Counted from the stretch's first letter, positions 1 to 12,770 are shown. The stretch: 58,581 nt of DNA from Marinobacter sp. F3R11 (GCF_003318275.1 NZ_QOCH01000017.1:97810-156390), one strand, 5' to 3'. Translations and numbers: made by a program. Notes: a model not told the origin generated them from the sequence alone.

Positions 1-317
1 AGCCTGAGCCTGAGCCTGATTTCACGCCAGGCAATCCCGATAAGTACGTCGAACTTCAGCAGCTACGCAATCGCAGCAAGGGCTGGACTATTCAGCTGGT
101 GGCTGGAAACCTGGAGCAAACTGCGCTGAACGTTATTTCTCGCTATCCATCTCTTGATGAGATGGTTTACACCTTGGGCGAGCGGAAAGGCGAGCCTTGG
201 TTTATGGTGTTTTATGGGAATTACTCGACCAAGGATGAAGCCCGTACGGCAGTCGATCGGCTTCCGGATTCGCTGGTTTCCCGCCCTCCCTGGGTGCGCA
301 CAACCGATGGTTTGTGA
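1..317 (+). CDS. SPOR-domain protein (DamX-like), C-terminal part
   Basis: Open at the window edge; the frame runs from base 3 to a TGA at 315-317, so about 104 C-terminal residues are visible. It begins with a Pro-Glu linker encoded by repeated cctgag units. It then has a region of the SPOR type: a first strand WTIQLVAG, a conserved FMVFYGNYSTKDEA segment, and an end at PWVRTTDGL. SPOR domains bind denuded peptidoglycan at the septum. In Pseudomonas-type genomes a large AAA/SPOR protein related to DamX lies just upstream of gltB, which fits. The N-terminal part is outside the window, so the full architecture and name are inference. Confidence 0.75.
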   Translation, partial: PEPEPDFTPGNPDKYVELQQLRNRSKGWTIQLVAGNLEQTALNVISRYPSLDEMVYTLGERKGEPWFMVFYGNYSTKDEARTAVDRLPDSLVSRPPWVRTTDGL

Positions 318-462
318 CAACTGGTCCAGATAAGGGTTCGATGCTTGTAACCTGTTATTTCGTATCCTGAAAGCTATCGAATCACAGGAATCTCTTCTGG
401 AAATATTTTCAAATCTGTTTGAGTACGTGTTTGTGCGTGTGTAAAATGATCAGCCCATTTTT

Positions 463-497
463 TTTATGTCGGTTGATTTTTGCACTATTATGGTGCA
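463..497 (+). promoter_or_regulatory. Putative gltB promoter with NtrC-like palindrome
   Basis: Bases 481-497 read TGCACTATTATGGTGCA, a near-perfect dyad matching the NtrC (GlnG) box pattern TGCAC-N7-GTGCA known from glnA-type promoters. It lies 43 bases upstream of the gltB start. A weak sigma-70 candidate (TTTATG at 463-468, 17-base spacer, TATTAT at 486-491) places the -10 inside the palindrome. No sigma-54 -24/-12 element was found beside it. If real, NtrC binding here would more likely block RNA polymerase than recruit it; this is inference. The rest of 318-539 is AT-rich with no gene. Confidence 0.5.
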
Positions 498-539
498 TAA
501 GTCACTGATTAAAAAGCATTTACATGTAAGAGAGCTTAT

Positions 540-3500
540 ATGAAGTCAGGTTTGTATCATCCCGACGAATTTAAAGACAACTGCGGCTTTGGGCTAATGG
601 CCCACATGAAAGGCGAAGTTAGCCATCGGTTGTTACAAACGGCCATCGGGTCGCTCACGAGCATGACTCACCGGGGTGGTATTGCGGCGGATGGAAAAAC
701 CGGAGATGGTTGCGGTCTGCTCGTTCAAAGCCCTGATGCTTTCCTGAGAAAAGCTGCCAGAACTGAGTTTGGCAAAGAACCGGACGGGCTGTTTGCGGTT
801 GGTCAGGTTTTTCTGAACCAGGACCCGGATAAGGCGTCCAGAGGGCGTGCCGCACTTGAAAAGGGGCTTGTTGATCAGGGGCTGGAAGTCATGGGCTGGC
901 GCCAGGTGCCGGTTAATGATGACTGTCTGGGGCCAATGGCGTTGGATTGCATGCCGCGGATAGAGCAGGTGTTTGTGACGCCTGCGGCCAAGTCAGAGCG
1001 GGAATTCGCCATAAGTCTGTTTCTCGGGCGTCGAAGTGCTGAGCGGGATATGGCGGATGATTCCGAGTTCTATATCTGCAGCCTCTCCCATCGCACACTA
1101 GCCTACAAAGGCCTGATGATGCCGGCGGATCTGGCGAATTTTTATCAGGATCTGGGCGATCCCGATTTCGCCACGGCCATTTGCGTATTCCATCAGCGCT
1201 TCTCAACCAACACCATGCCTCGCTGGCCGCTGGCCCAGCCGTTCCGTTACCTGGCTCATAATGGTGAAATCAACACAATTGATGGCAACCGCAACTGGGC
1301 CATTGCCCGGGCTGCGAAGTTCAGCTCTCCGGATCTGCCAGACCTGCAGACCCTGCAGCCTCTGGTCAACTTGTCAGGCTCCGACTCATCCAGCATGGAC
1401 AACATGCTGGAAATCCTCCTGGCGGGGGGGGTCGACCTGTTTCGCGCCACGCGCATGATGATTCCTCCGGCTTGGCAGAATGTCGATACCATGGATTCTG
1501 AACTCCGGGCGTTCTATGAGTATAACTCCATGCACATGGAGCCCTGGGATGGCCCTGCTGGTCTGGTTCTGTCCGATGGCCGCTATGCCGTCTGTATGCT
1601 CGATCGCAACGGCCTCCGGCCTGCACGCTGGGTGGTTACCAAAGACGATTTCATTACACTGGCTTCGGAAATAGGTACCCATAACTATCAGCCGGAGGAC
1701 GTGGTTTCAAAAGGTCGCGTCGGGCCGGGACAGATGCTGGCAATTGATACCGAATCCGGTGAAGTGCTGCATACCAGGGATATTGATCAGCGACTCAAGA
1801 CCGCGAAGCCTTATAAACGCTGGCTGCGCGAAAATGCGCTACGAATGGAAACGACCCTGAATTATGAGACTCCGGAGTTCCGGTTGATGGACCCGGATGA
1901 GCTTAAGGTGCACCAGAAGATGTTTATGGTGTCCTACGAGGAGCGTGACCAGATTCTGCGTCCTCTGGCGGAAAACGCCCAGGAGGCCGTGGGGTCCATG
2001 GGCGATGATACGCCTATGGCCGTATTGTCCAGCAAAGTTCGTCATGTTGCTGACTACTTCCGGCAGAAGTTTGCTCAGGTGACCAATCCGCCTATCGACC
2101 CACTGCGGGAAGCGATCGTTATGTCGCTGGAAACCTGTATCGGGGCGGAGCGTAATGTTTTCGAGGAGACCGCGGAACATGCCGACAGAATTATTCTGAC
2201 TACGCCGATTCTGTCGCCGACCAAGTTTCTCCAGATTACCAATAACGAACGCCCTGGGTTTTCGGTTGCCCGGATTTCCATGGGTTACTCACCGGAACTT
2301 GGGCTTGAGCAGGCTATTCGTCGTGTCTGCGATGAGGCTGAGCAAGCGGTTCGCAGTGGCAAGGTGCTGTTGATCCTCTCAGATAAGGATCTGGTGCAGG
2401 GTGAGTTGCCTGCGAGCTCTCTGATGGTAACCGGCGCGGTTCATCACCACCTTGTGTCAAAGGGGTTGCGTTGTGACTCCAACATTATCGTGGAAACCGG
2501 CTGGGCCCGGGATCCCCATCATTTTGCTGTGCTGTTTGGATTTGGCGCTACTGCCGTCTATCCGTACCTGGCCTATCAGGTACTGAATGATCTGATCCGT
2601 ACCGGTGAGTTGCTGATGGATCCCCTTGAGGCGAAGAATAACTACCGCAAGGGGATTAACAAGGGACTTCTGAAGATCCTGTCCAAAATGGGTATTTCGA
2701 CCATCACCTCCTATCGCGGGGCTCAGCTGTTCGAGGCCATCGGGCTTGCGGATGAGGTGGTCGACCTTTGCTTTACGGGGGTGCCCAGCAGGATTCAGGG
2801 CGCTGGCTTCGTTGATTTTCAACAGGATCAGGAACAGCTGGCATCCGATGCCTGGAAGCCGCGGAAGCCGATTTCCCAGGGTGGTTTGTTGAAATATATC
2901 CACGGGCAGGAATATCACGCATTCAACCCGGATGTAGTTGGCAAGTTGCAGGCGGCAGTCACCACAGGTGATTACGGTCATTACAGGGAGTACGCCGCGC
3001 TGGTTAATGAGCGCCCGGTTGCAACCCTGAGGGATTTGCTGGGCTTCCGTGAAGGTATTCAGGCCATTGATATTTCCGAGGTTGAGCCGGTTGAGAATAT
3101 TTTCCCCCGGTTCGACTCCGCAGCCATGTCTCTGGGAGCTCTGTCACCAGAGGCACACGAAGCGCTGGCTGTAGCCATGAACAACCTTGGTGGTCGCTCA
3201 AATTCCGGTGAGGGTGGTGAGGATCCTGCACGATATGGCACTGAAAAACGATCCAAGATCAAACAGGTAGCTTCGGGTCGCTTTGGTGTAACCGCAGAAT
3301 ACCTGCGTAGCGCTGATGTCATGCAGATCAAGGTTGCCCAGGGTGCCAAGCCAGGAGAAGGTGGCCAGTTGCCAGGAGGCAAGGTTAACGAACTGATCGC
3401 CCGCCTGCGCTATTCGGTACCTGGCGTCACGCTGATTTCGCCACCGCCGCACCACGACATATATTCGATTGAAGATCTTGCGCAGCTGATCTTCGATCTC

Positions 3501-4988
3501 AAACAGGTTAATCCGCAGGCCTTGGTGTCGGTAAAACTGGTTTCTGAGCCAGGCGTTGGCACCATTGCTGCCGGCGTGGCAAAAGCCTACGCGGATCTGA
3601 TCACGGTTTCCGGATATGACGGTGGTACCGCTGCAAGCCCGCTGGCATCCATCCGTTATGCCGGTTCTCCCTGGGAACTTGGACTGACTGAAACCCAGCA
3701 AGCGCTGCGTGCCAATGATTTACGTGGCAAGATTCGCCTGCAAACCGATGGCGGTATCAAGACTGGCCTGGATGTAGTGAAAGCGGCCATTCTTGGTGCT
3801 GAAAGTTTCGGTTTCGGGACTACCCCCATGGTGGCCCTGGGCTGCAAATACCTGCGTATTTGTCATCTGAATAATTGTGCGACCGGTGTTGCAACCCAGA
3901 ATGAGTATCTCCGTGAGGAGCACTTCAAAGGCACGGTGGAAATGGCCATGAATTTCTTCCGCTTTGTGGCGGAAGAAACCCGTGAATGGTTGGCTCGACT
4001 GGGTGTTCGTAGTCTGGAGGAGCTGGTTGGACGAGTTGATCTTCTCGAGCGTTTGCCGGGTGATACCGAGCGCCAGAAAAAACTGGATCTGTCGCGTTTG
4101 TTGTCTAACGATAATATTCCGGCCGACAAGCCCCAGACCTGTCAGATTGAGCGCAATATACCGTTTGATCAGGGGTTGCTGGCTGAAGAAATGCTTGCGG
4201 CAATAGCGCCCGCGATTGAAGGGAAAACCGGTGGTGCCTGGAATTTCCGGGTGACCAACTGTGATCGTTCAATCGGAGCGCGCCTTTCCGGTGAGATTGC
4301 TGCCAGGCACGGCAATCAGGGTATGAGTGATGCGCCAATTACCCTGGACCTTGTGGGCACCGCAGGCCAGAGCTTTGGTGTCTGGAATGTTGGCGGGCTG
4401 AACCTGGTTCTCGAGGGTGATGCCAATGACTATGTCGGCAAAGGTATGACTGGTGGCAAGCTGGTTATCAAGCCGCCACGTGTGAGCGCCTTCAACACCC
4501 AGGAAACTGCGATTATGGGTAACACCTGTCTGTATGGTGCTACCGGCGGCAAGCTGTTTGCTGCGGGCACCGCAGGTGAGCGTTTTGCTGTTCGCAACTC
4601 CGGGGCTCATTCCGTTATTGAAGGTGCGGGTGACCACTGCTGTGAGTATATGACCGGTGGCCTGGTAACGGTGCTGGGTTCTACGGGCGCCAACTTTGGC
4701 GCAGGTATGACCGGCGGGTTTGCCTATGTGTTGGACAGGGACAACACTTTTGTAGACAAATATAACCATGAACTGGTTGAGATCCAGCGTATTGCCCGCG
4801 AAGAAATGGAGTCTTACCGCAACCATCTGCGCAGTGTGATCCGGGAGCATATCTCGGAAACCGGCAGTGCATGGGCGGAGCATATTCTTGAAAATTTCGA
4901 CGACTACATCGGCCGTTTCTGGTTGGTGAAACCCAAAGCTGCCAATTTGCGCAGCCTGTTGGCAAGTACCCGTGCACGCCCTGAATAA
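540..4988 (+). CDS. gltB: Glutamate synthase (NADPH) large subunit
   Basis: Makes two glutamates from glutamine and 2-oxoglutarate together with GltD, the main ammonia assimilation route with glutamine synthetase. The 1482-residue length is normal for bacterial GltB. Cys15 (in DNCGFG) should become the N-terminal nucleophile of the class II glutamine amidotransferase domain after removal of a 14-residue propeptide. A central domain and an FMN-binding synthase domain follow; the 3Fe-4S cysteines are visible as C-x5-C-x4-C in the segment [14 protein letters not shown]. The C-terminus is a GXGXG beta-helix domain with repeated glycine-rich turns. AGAG just upstream serves as a modest ribosome site. 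gltD follows 90 bases later. Confidence 0.98.
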   Translation: MKSGLYHPDEFKDNCGFGLMAHMKGEVSHRLLQTAIGSLTSMTHRGGIAADGKTGDGCGLLVQSPDAFLRKAARTEFGKEPDGLFAVGQVFLNQDPDKASRGRAALEKGLVDQGLEVMGWRQVPVNDDCLGPMALDCMPRIEQVFVTPAAKSEREFAISLFLGRRSAERDMADDSEFYICSLSHRTLAYKGLMMPADLANFYQDLGDPDFATAICVFHQRFSTNTMPRWPLAQPFRYLAHNGEINTIDGNRNWAIARAAKFSSPDLPDLQTLQPLVNLSGSDSSSMDNMLEILLAGGVDLFRATRMMIPPAWQNVDTMDSELRAFYEYNSMHMEPWDGPAGLVLSDGRYAVCMLDRNGLRPARWVVTKDDFITLASEIGTHNYQPEDVVSKGRVGPGQMLAIDTESGEVLHTRDIDQRLKTAKPYKRWLRENALRMETTLNYETPEFRLMDPDELKVHQKMFMVSYEERDQILRPLAENAQEAVGSMGDDTPMAVLSSKVRHVADYFRQKFAQVTNPPIDPLREAIVMSLETCIGAERNVFEETAEHADRIILTTPILSPTKFLQITNNERPGFSVARISMGYSPELGLEQAIRRVCDEAEQAVRSGKVLLILSDKDLVQGELPASSLMVTGAVHHHLVSKGLRCDSNIIVETGWARDPHHFAVLFGFGATAVYPYLAYQVLNDLIRTGELLMDPLEAKNNYRKGINKGLLKILSKMGISTITSYRGAQLFEAIGLADEVVDLCFTGVPSRIQGAGFVDFQQDQEQLASDAWKPRKPISQGGLLKYIHGQEYHAFNPDVVGKLQAAVTTGDYGHYREYAALVNERPVATLRDLLGFREGIQAIDISEVEPVENIFPRFDSAAMSLGALSPEAHEALAVAMNNLGGRSNSGEGGEDPARYGTEKRSKIKQVASGRFGVTAEYLRSADVMQIKVAQGAKPGEGGQLPGGKVNELIARLRYSVPGVTLISPPPHHDIYSIEDLAQLIFDLKQVNPQALVSVKLVSEPGVGTIAAGVAKAYADLITVSGYDGGTAASPLASIRYAGSPWELGLTETQQALRANDLRGKIRLQTDGGIKTGLDVVKAAILGAESFGFGTTPMVALGCKYLRICHLNNCATGVATQNEYLREEHFKGTVEMAMNFFRFVAEETREWLARLGVRSLEELVGRVDLLERLPGDTERQKKLDLSRLLSNDNIPADKPQTCQIERNIPFDQGLLAEEMLAAIAPAIEGKTGGAWNFRVTNCDRSIGARLSGEIAARHGNQGMSDAPITLDLVGTAGQSFGVWNVGGLNLVLEGDANDYVGKGMTGGKLVIKPPRVSAFNTQETAIMGNTCLYGATGGKLFAAGTAGERFAVRNSGAHSVIEGAGDHCCEYMTGGLVTVLGSTGANFGAGMTGGFAYVLDRDNTFVDKYNHELVEIQRIAREEMESYRNHLRSVIREHISETGSAWAEHILENFDDYIGRFWLVKPKAANLRSLLASTRARPE

Positions 4989-5025
4989 GCGCTGCTCGTT
5001 GAGTCTGATTACTTGCAAGGGTTCA

Positions 5026-5047
5026 GGGCTGCCACTAAGAGCAGCCC
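5026..5047 (+). other. Hairpin between gltB and gltD
   Basis: A perfect 7-bp stem, GGGCTGC (5026-5032) with GCAGCCC (5041-5047), and an 8-base loop in the 90-base gap between the two glutamate synthase genes. There is no following T run, so it is not a standard terminator. It may stabilise the upstream message or set the GltB:GltD ratio (inference). Confidence 0.45.
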
Positions 5048-5060
5048 GTGTCGATATTGA

Positions 5061-6497
<1,437 letters not shown>

Positions 6498-6520
6498 AAA
6501 TTGTTTTGCTCTGGATCATC

Positions 6521-6558
6521 AGGCCGGCTTACTTAGTTAGGGTAAGCTGGCCTTTTTT
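6521..6558 (+). terminator. Intrinsic terminator after gltD
   Basis: A 12-bp stem (AGGCCGGCTTAC with GTAAGCTGGCCT, one G-T pair) and a 9-base loop, followed by a run of six T. It closes the gltBD transcript before hemE. Confidence 0.9.
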
Positions 6559-6629
6559 ATTATGGCAAACGGGGTATCATTGCCTCCGTTCCACTAAGAC
6601 CATCTGAAAGAGACAACGTTGGAATCCTT

Positions 6630-7694
6630 ATGACCGAGTTGAAGAATGACCGCTTCCTGCGCGCCCTGATGCGCCAGCCTGTTGATCGTACCCCGGTATG
6701 GATGATGCGCCAGGCGGGTCGTTATTTGCCAGAGTATCGCGCTACCCGGGAGAAAGCAGGTGATTTTCTCAGCTTGTGCAAGAACACGCCTCTGGCGTGT
6801 GAGGTGACCCTTCAGCCTCTTGAGCGTTTTCCGCTGGATGCGGCGATTCTGTTCTCTGACATCCTTACCGTTCCTGATGCCTTGGGGCTGGGTCTGTATT
6901 TTGAAACCGGCGAAGGCCCTAAATTCAGACACACAATTCGATCCAAAGCGGATGTGGATGCGTTGCCAAAGATCAACGCGGAAACAGATCTGGACTATGT
7001 CATGAATGCTGTTTCCACCATTCGCAGCGCCCTGAACGGTCGAGTCCCTCTGATTGGTTTCTCCGGCAGTCCGTGGACGTTGGCGACTTATATGGTTGAA
7101 GGTGGTTCCTCCAAGGACTTCCGTGAGGCCAAGAAGCTCATGTACGGCCAGCCTGAGGTGATGCACAGTTTGCTGGATCGCCTTGCTGATGCGGTCATCG
7201 ATTATCTCAACGGACAGATCAGGGCCGGTGCTCAGGCAGTACAGATCTTTGATACCTGGGGTGGCGTGCTGAGTAGCTGGGCGTATGAAGAGTTTTCACT
7301 GCGCTATATGAAGAAGATTGTTGATAACCTGATTCGCGAGAATGACGGACGCTACATTCCCGTCATTCTGTTCACCAAAAATGGTGGCCAGTGGCTCGAA
7401 TCAATCGCTGATTCCGGTGCTGATGCTGTTGGGCTGGACTGGACAACGGATATCGGCAATGCCCGCTCTCGTGTGGGCGACCGAGTGGCCTTGCAGGGTA
7501 ATATGGATCCCACCATGCTCTATGCGCCACCTGAGCGGATTCGCCAGGAAGTGGGAGACATTCTTCGCCGCTATGGCTCAGGTTCTGGCCATATTTTCAA
7601 TCTTGGTCATGGCATTACCCCGGATGTTGATCCGGAACACGCCAGAGCGTTCATTGAGGCTGTTGTTGAGTTGAGTCCTGAGTATCATCGCTAG
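6630..7694 (+). CDS. hemE: Uroporphyrinogen decarboxylase
   Basis: Decarboxylates the four acetate side chains of uroporphyrinogen III to give coproporphyrinogen III in haem synthesis; a cytosolic, cofactor-free enzyme. The 354-residue length is typical. The N-terminal signature [18 protein letters not shown] carries the arginines that bind substrate carboxylates. The second family signature, around [16 protein letters not shown], and the [10 protein letters not shown] motif near the C-terminus are also present. The gene stands alone between the gltD terminator and a PilZ gene. Confidence 0.97.
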   Translation: MTELKNDRFLRALMRQPVDRTPVWMMRQAGRYLPEYRATREKAGDFLSLCKNTPLACEVTLQPLERFPLDAAILFSDILTVPDALGLGLYFETGEGPKFRHTIRSKADVDALPKINAETDLDYVMNAVSTIRSALNGRVPLIGFSGSPWTLATYMVEGGSSKDFREAKKLMYGQPEVMHSLLDRLADAVIDYLNGQIRAGAQAVQIFDTWGGVLSSWAYEEFSLRYMKKIVDNLIRENDGRYIPVILFTKNGGQWLESIADSGADAVGLDWTTDIGNARSRVGDRVALQGNMDPTMLYAPPERIRQEVGDILRRYGSGSGHIFNLGHGITPDVDPEHARAFIEAVVELSPEYHR

Positions 7695-7775
7695 TGCCGG
7701 TTTCCCTGAATAGCGTCCATCTGGATGGAGGTCTATAGTCATAGCAGAGATATCGACAACATGAGGAGTGCTATT

Positions 7776-8144
7776 TTGTCCGCCAAAGCGCCCGAGAAAC
7801 GGAAGTTCCACCGCATAACCTTTGATGCCCCATGCGAGTTGCACGCATTGGAAAGCATGTGGACAACGGAAGTGCTGGATATCTCCATGAAAGGTGTTCT
7901 GGTCAGACGACCGGAGGGGTGGAATGTGCCGTTGAGCCAGCCCTGCGAGCTGATCGTTCACCTGGACGATCAGCAGGCAGGTATTGTTATGGCTGTGGAT
8001 TTAAAGCACGTTGAGGCGCACAGACTGGGTTTTCGGTGTCAGTACATTGATCTGGAAAGTGCTGGTCACCTGAGGCGCCTGGTCGAGTTGAATCTTGGGG
8101 ACCAGGTTCTTCTTGAACGGGAGTTTGCCCGCCTGATTGACTAG
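7776..8144 (+). CDS. Small PilZ-domain protein, putative c-di-GMP receptor
   Basis: A single PilZ domain of about 122 residues. Both c-di-GMP-binding motifs are visible: RxxxR as RKFHR near the N-terminus and DxSxxG as DISMKG about 30 residues later, so it should bind the nucleotide. I chose the TTG at 7776 because AGGAG (7764-7768) lies 7 bases upstream. An upstream ATG at 7725 or 7761 would add a non-conserved extension and leave that ribosome site inside the gene. No output domain is fused, so the partner is unknown. Given the pilus genes in this window, a motility role is possible but not shown. Confidence 0.85.
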   Translation: MSAKAPEKRKFHRITFDAPCELHALESMWTTEVLDISMKGVLVRRPEGWNVPLSQPCELIVHLDDQQAGIVMAVDLKHVEAHRLGFRCQYIDLESAGHLRRLVELNLGDQVLLEREFARLID

Positions 8145-8195
8145 CCAGGCATTCATGCTGTTCATGCCCCGGAGATAAGAGTGTGAGCCTGGGGT

Positions 8196-9572
8196 CTAAA
8201 GCTCTTCCAGAGCCGTAATTGCTTCACTAAGCTTGGTCACAGGGATCACCTTCATGCCCTGTATGGCTTTACGGGGTGCGTTGGCTTTGGGCACAAGCGC
8301 GCGGGTAAACCCGTGTTTTGCCGCTTCATTGATCCGCTCCTGACCGCTGGGCACAGGGCGGATTTCTCCCGACAAGCCGACTTCCCCGAAAATTACCAGA
8401 TCCTGAGGCAGGGCCCGGTCACGGAATGACGATACGATCGCAGCCAGCAAAGCCAGATCAGCGCTGGTTTCGTTAACTTTTACGCCCCCTACAACGTTCA
8501 CAAACACATCCTGGTCTGATACATGCAGACCGCCATGACGATGCAGCACAGCCAGCAGCATTGCCAGTCGGTTCTGATCAAGGCCAACGGCTACACGCCG
8601 CGGGTATCCGCCCTGAGCCATATCCACCAGCGCCTGAATCTCCACCAGCATCGGCCGGGTGCCCTCCCAGACCACCATTACGACACTACCAGGAGAAGCT
8701 TCCTCGCCACGGTTCAGGAAGATTGCACTGGGATTTTTAACTTCCTTCAGGCCCTGCTCCAGCATGGCAAATACGCCCAGCTCGTTCACCGCCCCAAAGC
8801 GATTCTTTATGCCTCGCAGTGTGCGGTAGCGGCTGTCGCTGGAACCTTCCAGAAGAATCGAGCAGTCGATCATATGTTCCAGCACCTTTGGGCCAGCTAG
8901 GCTGCCGTCTTTGGTGACATGGCCGACGAGAAACAGAATGGTGCCCGTTTGTTTGGCAAACCGGGTCAGGAAGGCTGCACTTTCACGAACCTGGGAAACG
9001 GAGCCTGGGGCAGATTCAATATCTGCCACGTGCATTACCTGAATACTGTCTACTACCAGAATTCTTGGCTTTTCGGTTTCTGCTACCTGCATGACCCGCT
9101 CAACGCTGGTCTCAGAGAGCATTTTAAGGTCTTTGGTGGGCAGGCCCAGGCGTTTTGCGCGCATGGCCACCTGTTGCAGGGATTCCTCGCCAGTTACATA
9201 TAGCGCCGGAACGCTGGCGGCCAGGTGACATACAGCCTGGAGCAACAAGGTACTCTTGCCGGCGCCGGGATGACCGCCCATCAGTACGGCAGATCCTTCC
9301 ACAAGTCCGCCCCCGAGAACGCGGTCGAACTCCTGCATGCCTGTACTGATGCGCGTTTGCTCGGCGAGGCTTACGTCGTCCAGGCTTTGCACGGCTGATA
9401 AACTGCCGGCAAAGCCTTCAAAACGAACGCCGCGGGCGCCTTTTGCATTGTTACTGACGCCACGAACCTCGCTGATGGTATTCCAGGTCTGGCAGGCCGT
9501 GCACTGGCCTTGCCATTTGGAATAGTCTGCACCGCACTCGGTGCAGACATAAGCAGTTTTTGCTTTTGCCAT
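8196..9572 (-). CDS. radA: DNA repair protein RadA (Sms)
   Basis: A DnaB-like, RecA-related helicase that drives branch migration in recombination intermediates. At 458 residues it has the full layout: an N-terminal four-cysteine zinc finger (CTECGADYSKWQGQCTAC), a RecA-like ATPase with Walker A GGHPGAGKST, the RadA-specific KNRFG motif, and a C-terminal Lon-protease-like domain. Its ATG overlaps the ettA stop by one base (TGATG on the reverse strand), so the two are co-transcribed and probably translationally coupled. It converges with the PilZ gene. Confidence 0.97.
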   Translation of the reverse strand: MAKAKTAYVCTECGADYSKWQGQCTACQTWNTISEVRGVSNNAKGARGVRFEGFAGSLSAVQSLDDVSLAEQTRISTGMQEFDRVLGGGLVEGSAVLMGGHPGAGKSTLLLQAVCHLAASVPALYVTGEESLQQVAMRAKRLGLPTKDLKMLSETSVERVMQVAETEKPRILVVDSIQVMHVADIESAPGSVSQVRESAAFLTRFAKQTGTILFLVGHVTKDGSLAGPKVLEHMIDCSILLEGSSDSRYRTLRGIKNRFGAVNELGVFAMLEQGLKEVKNPSAIFLNRGEEASPGSVVMVVWEGTRPMLVEIQALVDMAQGGYPRRVAVGLDQNRLAMLLAVLHRHGGLHVSDQDVFVNVVGGVKVNETSADLALLAAIVSSFRDRALPQDLVIFGEVGLSGEIRPVPSGQERINEAAKHGFTRALVPKANAPRKAIQGMKVIPVTKLSEAITALEEL

Positions 9573-11233
9573 CAGGCGAGCTTCTTGTACTTCATGCGCT
9601 GGGGCACCATGGCGGAATCCCCTTTGCGCTTTTTGTGATCTTCATCGTATTCGTTGAAGTTGCCTTCGAAGTACACCACTTCACCATCATCCTCAAATGC
9701 GAGAATGTGCGTGGCTACACGGTCAAGGAACCAGCGATCGTGCGAGATAACCAGGGCTGAACCGGGGAAGCTCAGCAGTGCTTCTTCCAGGGCTCGCAGG
9801 GTTTCAACATCCAGATCGTTGGTAGGTTCATCCAGTAGCAGTACGTTGCCGCCTTCCTTCAACAGTTTGGCCAGGTGCAGACGGTTCCGTTCACCTCCGG
9901 ACAGGTCGCTCACGCGTTTTTGCTGATCCGAGCCCTTGAAATTGAAGCGTCCGGCGTAGGCCCTCGAAGGGGTTTCATAGTTACCTACTTTGATGATGTC
10001 CAGCCCGTCACTGAGCAGTTCCCAGACGGTTTTCGACCCGTCCAGGTCGCGACTCTGATCTACGTAAGCCAGTTTCACGGTTTCGCCTAGGGTAATCGTG
10101 CCAGCATCCGGCTGATCCTGACCGGCGATCATGCGGAAGAGTGTTGATTTACCGGCACCGTTGCCGCCGATAATGCCAATGATGGCGCCCGGTGGCACGG
10201 AGAAGGAAACGTTTTCATAGAGCAGACGGTCACCAAACGCTTTGCTGATGGCTTCCACTTCGATGACCTTGTCGCCAAGGCGGGGTCCGGGCGGGATATA
10301 GATTTCGTTGGTTTCGTTACGTTTCTGGAAGTCCTGGGAACTCATCTCTTCGAAGCGGGCAAGCCTGGCCTTGCTCTTGGACTGACGGCCTTTGGCGTTG
10401 CTGCGGACCCATTCCAGTTCCTGCTTGATCGCTTTTTGTCTTGAAGCTTCCTGTTTGGCTTCGGTTGCCAGGCGTTGTTCTTTGTTTTCCAGCCACTGGC
10501 TATAGTTACCTTCAAACGGAATGCCCTGGCCCCGGTCCAGCTCCAGAATCCAGCCAGCTACATTGTCGAGGAAATAGCGGTCGTGAGTGATGGCGACCAC
10601 TGTGCCTTCGTAATCGTGCAGGAAGCGTTCCAGCCAGGCCACGGACTCTGCATCAAGATGGTTGGTTGGCTCGTCCAGCAGCAACATATCCGGGCCGGAG
10701 AGTAGCAGGCGGCACAAGGCTACACGACGGCGCTCGCCACCAGAGAGGTTCTTCACCGGCTGGTCCCAGGCGGGCAGGCGCAGTGCATCCGCGGCAACTT
10801 CCATTTTGCGTTCGATATCATGGCCGTCAGTGGCCTGGATCAGAGCTTCCAGCTGGCCCTGTTTTTTTGCTAGTGCGTCGAAATCCGCATCCGGCTCTGC
10901 ATAGGCGGCGTAAACCTGATCCAGCTCCGCCAGGGCCTTATGGACGTCAGCCACGGCTTCATCAACAATTTCCTTGACGGTTTTGCTGTCGTCCAGTTCG
11001 GGCTCCTGGGGCAGGTATCCTACATTGATGCCTGGCTGTGGCCGCGCTTCGCCTATGTAATCCTGGTCTACGCCCGCCATAATGCGTAAAAGGGTGGATT
11101 TGCCTGAGCCGTTGAGACCGAGTACGCCGATTTTGGCGCCAGGGAAGAAGCTCAGAGAAATATCTTTGAGAATCTCGCGTTTGGGTGGAACCACTTTGCC
11201 CACGCGGTTCATGCTGTATACATACTGGGCCAT
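9572..11233 (-). CDS. ettA: Energy-dependent translational throttle protein (ABC-F ATPase)
   Basis: A ribosome-bound ABC-F protein that gates early elongation according to ATP/ADP ratio. The 553 residues carry two ATPase domains: Walker A motifs GLNGSGKST and GGNGAGKST, and signature motifs LSGGERRRVAL and LSGGERNRLHL. A linker with the charged EttA arm lies between them, and there are no membrane segments. The start MAQYVYSMNRVGKVVPPKREIL is the usual EttA N-terminus. First gene of the ettA-radA pair, divergent from glyA. Confidence 0.97.
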   Translation of the reverse strand: MAQYVYSMNRVGKVVPPKREILKDISLSFFPGAKIGVLGLNGSGKSTLLRIMAGVDQDYIGEARPQPGINVGYLPQEPELDDSKTVKEIVDEAVADVHKALAELDQVYAAYAEPDADFDALAKKQGQLEALIQATDGHDIERKMEVAADALRLPAWDQPVKNLSGGERRRVALCRLLLSGPDMLLLDEPTNHLDAESVAWLERFLHDYEGTVVAITHDRYFLDNVAGWILELDRGQGIPFEGNYSQWLENKEQRLATEAKQEASRQKAIKQELEWVRSNAKGRQSKSKARLARFEEMSSQDFQKRNETNEIYIPPGPRLGDKVIEVEAISKAFGDRLLYENVSFSVPPGAIIGIIGGNGAGKSTLFRMIAGQDQPDAGTITLGETVKLAYVDQSRDLDGSKTVWELLSDGLDIIKVGNYETPSRAYAGRFNFKGSDQQKRVSDLSGGERNRLHLAKLLKEGGNVLLLDEPTNDLDVETLRALEEALLSFPGSALVISHDRWFLDRVATHILAFEDDGEVVYFEGNFNEYDEDHKKRKGDSAMVPQRMKYKKLA

Positions 11234-11516
11234 AAAAGCACTACCCTCTTTGAAAGCGATATATGTCAGGGTGTCTGAGGCGCTGTCAGTCAGCGCATCG
11301 TTGAATGTTTCAATTGGGTTGGTAAGGTATCGAAACCCGGGAGCTATAGCAATTTCAGGAAAATGGGGGATATCGGCATGACGGTAACTGCGAACTGCAT
11401 ATAAGGGTGATTTTTAACCCGGTAATGGGCTAGAATAGCGGCCCGAATTTTAAGGGATTCCGGGGTCTGTTTCCAAGACTGTCCGGGCCAGCCAAGCACA
11501 CAGGGGCAGCGCACCG
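11234..11516. promoter_or_regulatory. Divergent ettA/glyA intergenic region
   Basis: A 283-base non-coding stretch. The best glyA promoter guess is TAGAAT at 11431-11436 with a poor -35 (GTGATT, 11407-11412, spacer 18). A short inverted repeat (GCGCTG, 5-base loop, CAGCGC) is at 11280-11296 nearer ettA. No riboswitch fold was recognised. Confidence 0.35.
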
Positions 11517-12770
11517 ATGTTTAATCGCGATATGAAGATCTCCGGTTTTGACGACGAACTCTGGAACGCCATGCAGGCAGAAAGCAGGCGCCAGGAGGCT
11601 CATATTGAGCTGATTGCATCTGAGAACTATACCAGTCCCCGGGTCATGGAAGCCCAGGGCAGCGATTTGACCAACAAGTACGCAGAGGGTTATCCCGGCA
11701 AGCGTTACTACGGTGGGTGCGAGTTTGTTGATATCGCTGAGCAGCTGGCAATTGACCGCGCCAAAGAATTATTTGGTGCAGCATACGCCAACGTACAGCC
11801 TCACTCTGGCTCGCAGGCTAACTCAGCTGTATTCATGGCGCTGGTGAACCCGGGTGATACGGTTCTTGGAATGAGCCTGGCCCACGGTGGTCACCTGACC
11901 CATGGTGCCAGCGTGAACTTTTCTGGCAAGATTTATAACGCCGTCCAGTACGGTATCAACACCGAAACCGGCCTGATAGATTACGATGAGCTGGAAGCCC
12001 TGGCCGTCGAGCACAAGCCGAAGATGATCATTGCCGGTTTCTCTGCCTACTCCCAGGAGCTTGATTTCGCACGCTTCCGTGCTATTGCGGATAAGGTTGG
12101 TGCATACCTGTTTGTGGACATGGCCCACGTGGCTGGTCTGGTCGCCGCAGGCGTATATCCCGACCCTGTGCCCCACGCGCATGTGGTGACCACCACCACG
12201 CACAAAACACTGCGCGGCCCCCGTGGCGGGCTGATTCTGGCCTGTGACGATGAAGCACTGCACAAGAAGCTGAACTCTGCTGTCTTCCCGGGCGGCCAGG
12301 GCGGCCCGCTGATGCACGTGATTGCTGCCAAGGCTGTTTGTTTTAAAGAAGCCATGAGCGACGAGTTCAAAGCCTATCAGCAGCAGGTGGTCAAGAACGC
12401 CGCCGCCATGGCGGATGTGTTTATTGACCGGGGTTATGACGTGGTATCTGGCGGTACCAAGAACCACTTGTTCCTGGTAAGCCTGATTAAACAGGATATT
12501 ACGGGTAAGGATGCAGATGCAGCCCTGGGTCGCGCTCACATCACTGTGAACAAGAATGCAGTTCCCAATGACCCACGTTCCCCGTTTGTGACCTCAGGCC
12601 TGCGTCTGGGCACTCCAGCGGTTACCACCCGTGGTTTTGGTGAAGCAGAATGTCGTGAGCTGGCAGGTTGGATCTGCGATATTCTTGATAATCTGGACGA
12701 TGAAGCTGTAAATACCCGGGTTCGCGAGCAGGTAGCAAGCCTCTGCGCGCGCTTCCCGGTATACGGCTAA
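11517..12770 (+). CDS. glyA: Serine hydroxymethyltransferase
   Basis: PLP enzyme that converts serine and tetrahydrofolate into glycine and methylene-THF, the main source of one-carbon units. Length 417 matches the E. coli enzyme. The PLP-binding lysine lies in [16 protein letters not shown]. Other signatures are the N-terminal [19 protein letters not shown] and the [17 protein letters not shown] segment. Start ATG at 11517 follows a GGGGCAG ribosome site. A GC-rich hairpin separates it from nrdR. Confidence 0.98.
   Translation: MFNRDMKISGFDDELWNAMQAESRRQEAHIELIASENYTSPRVMEAQGSDLTNKYAEGYPGKRYYGGCEFVDIAEQLAIDRAKELFGAAYANVQPHSGSQANSAVFMALVNPGDTVLGMSLAHGGHLTHGASVNFSGKIYNAVQYGINTETGLIDYDELEALAVEHKPKMIIAGFSAYSQELDFARFRAIADKVGAYLFVDMAHVAGLVAAGVYPDPVPHAHVVTTTTHKTLRGPRGGLILACDDEALHKKLNSAVFPGGQGGPLMHVIAAKAVCFKEAMSDEFKAYQQQVVKNAAAMADVFIDRGYDVVSGGTKNHLFLVSLIKQDITGKDADAALGRAHITVNKNAVPNDPRSPFVTSGLRLGTPAVTTRGFGEAECRELAGWICDILDNLDDEAVNTRVREQVASLCARFPVYG

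Noticed and set aside
1..19. cctgag repeats at the start of the window
   Set aside because: They are in-frame codons for a Pro-Glu linker of the SPOR protein, not a separate repeat element.
4269..5018. Long reverse-strand frame (249 residues) opposite gltB
   Set aside because: It mirrors the codon structure of gltB, a clear gene; antisense frames of this length are expected opposite strongly biased genes.
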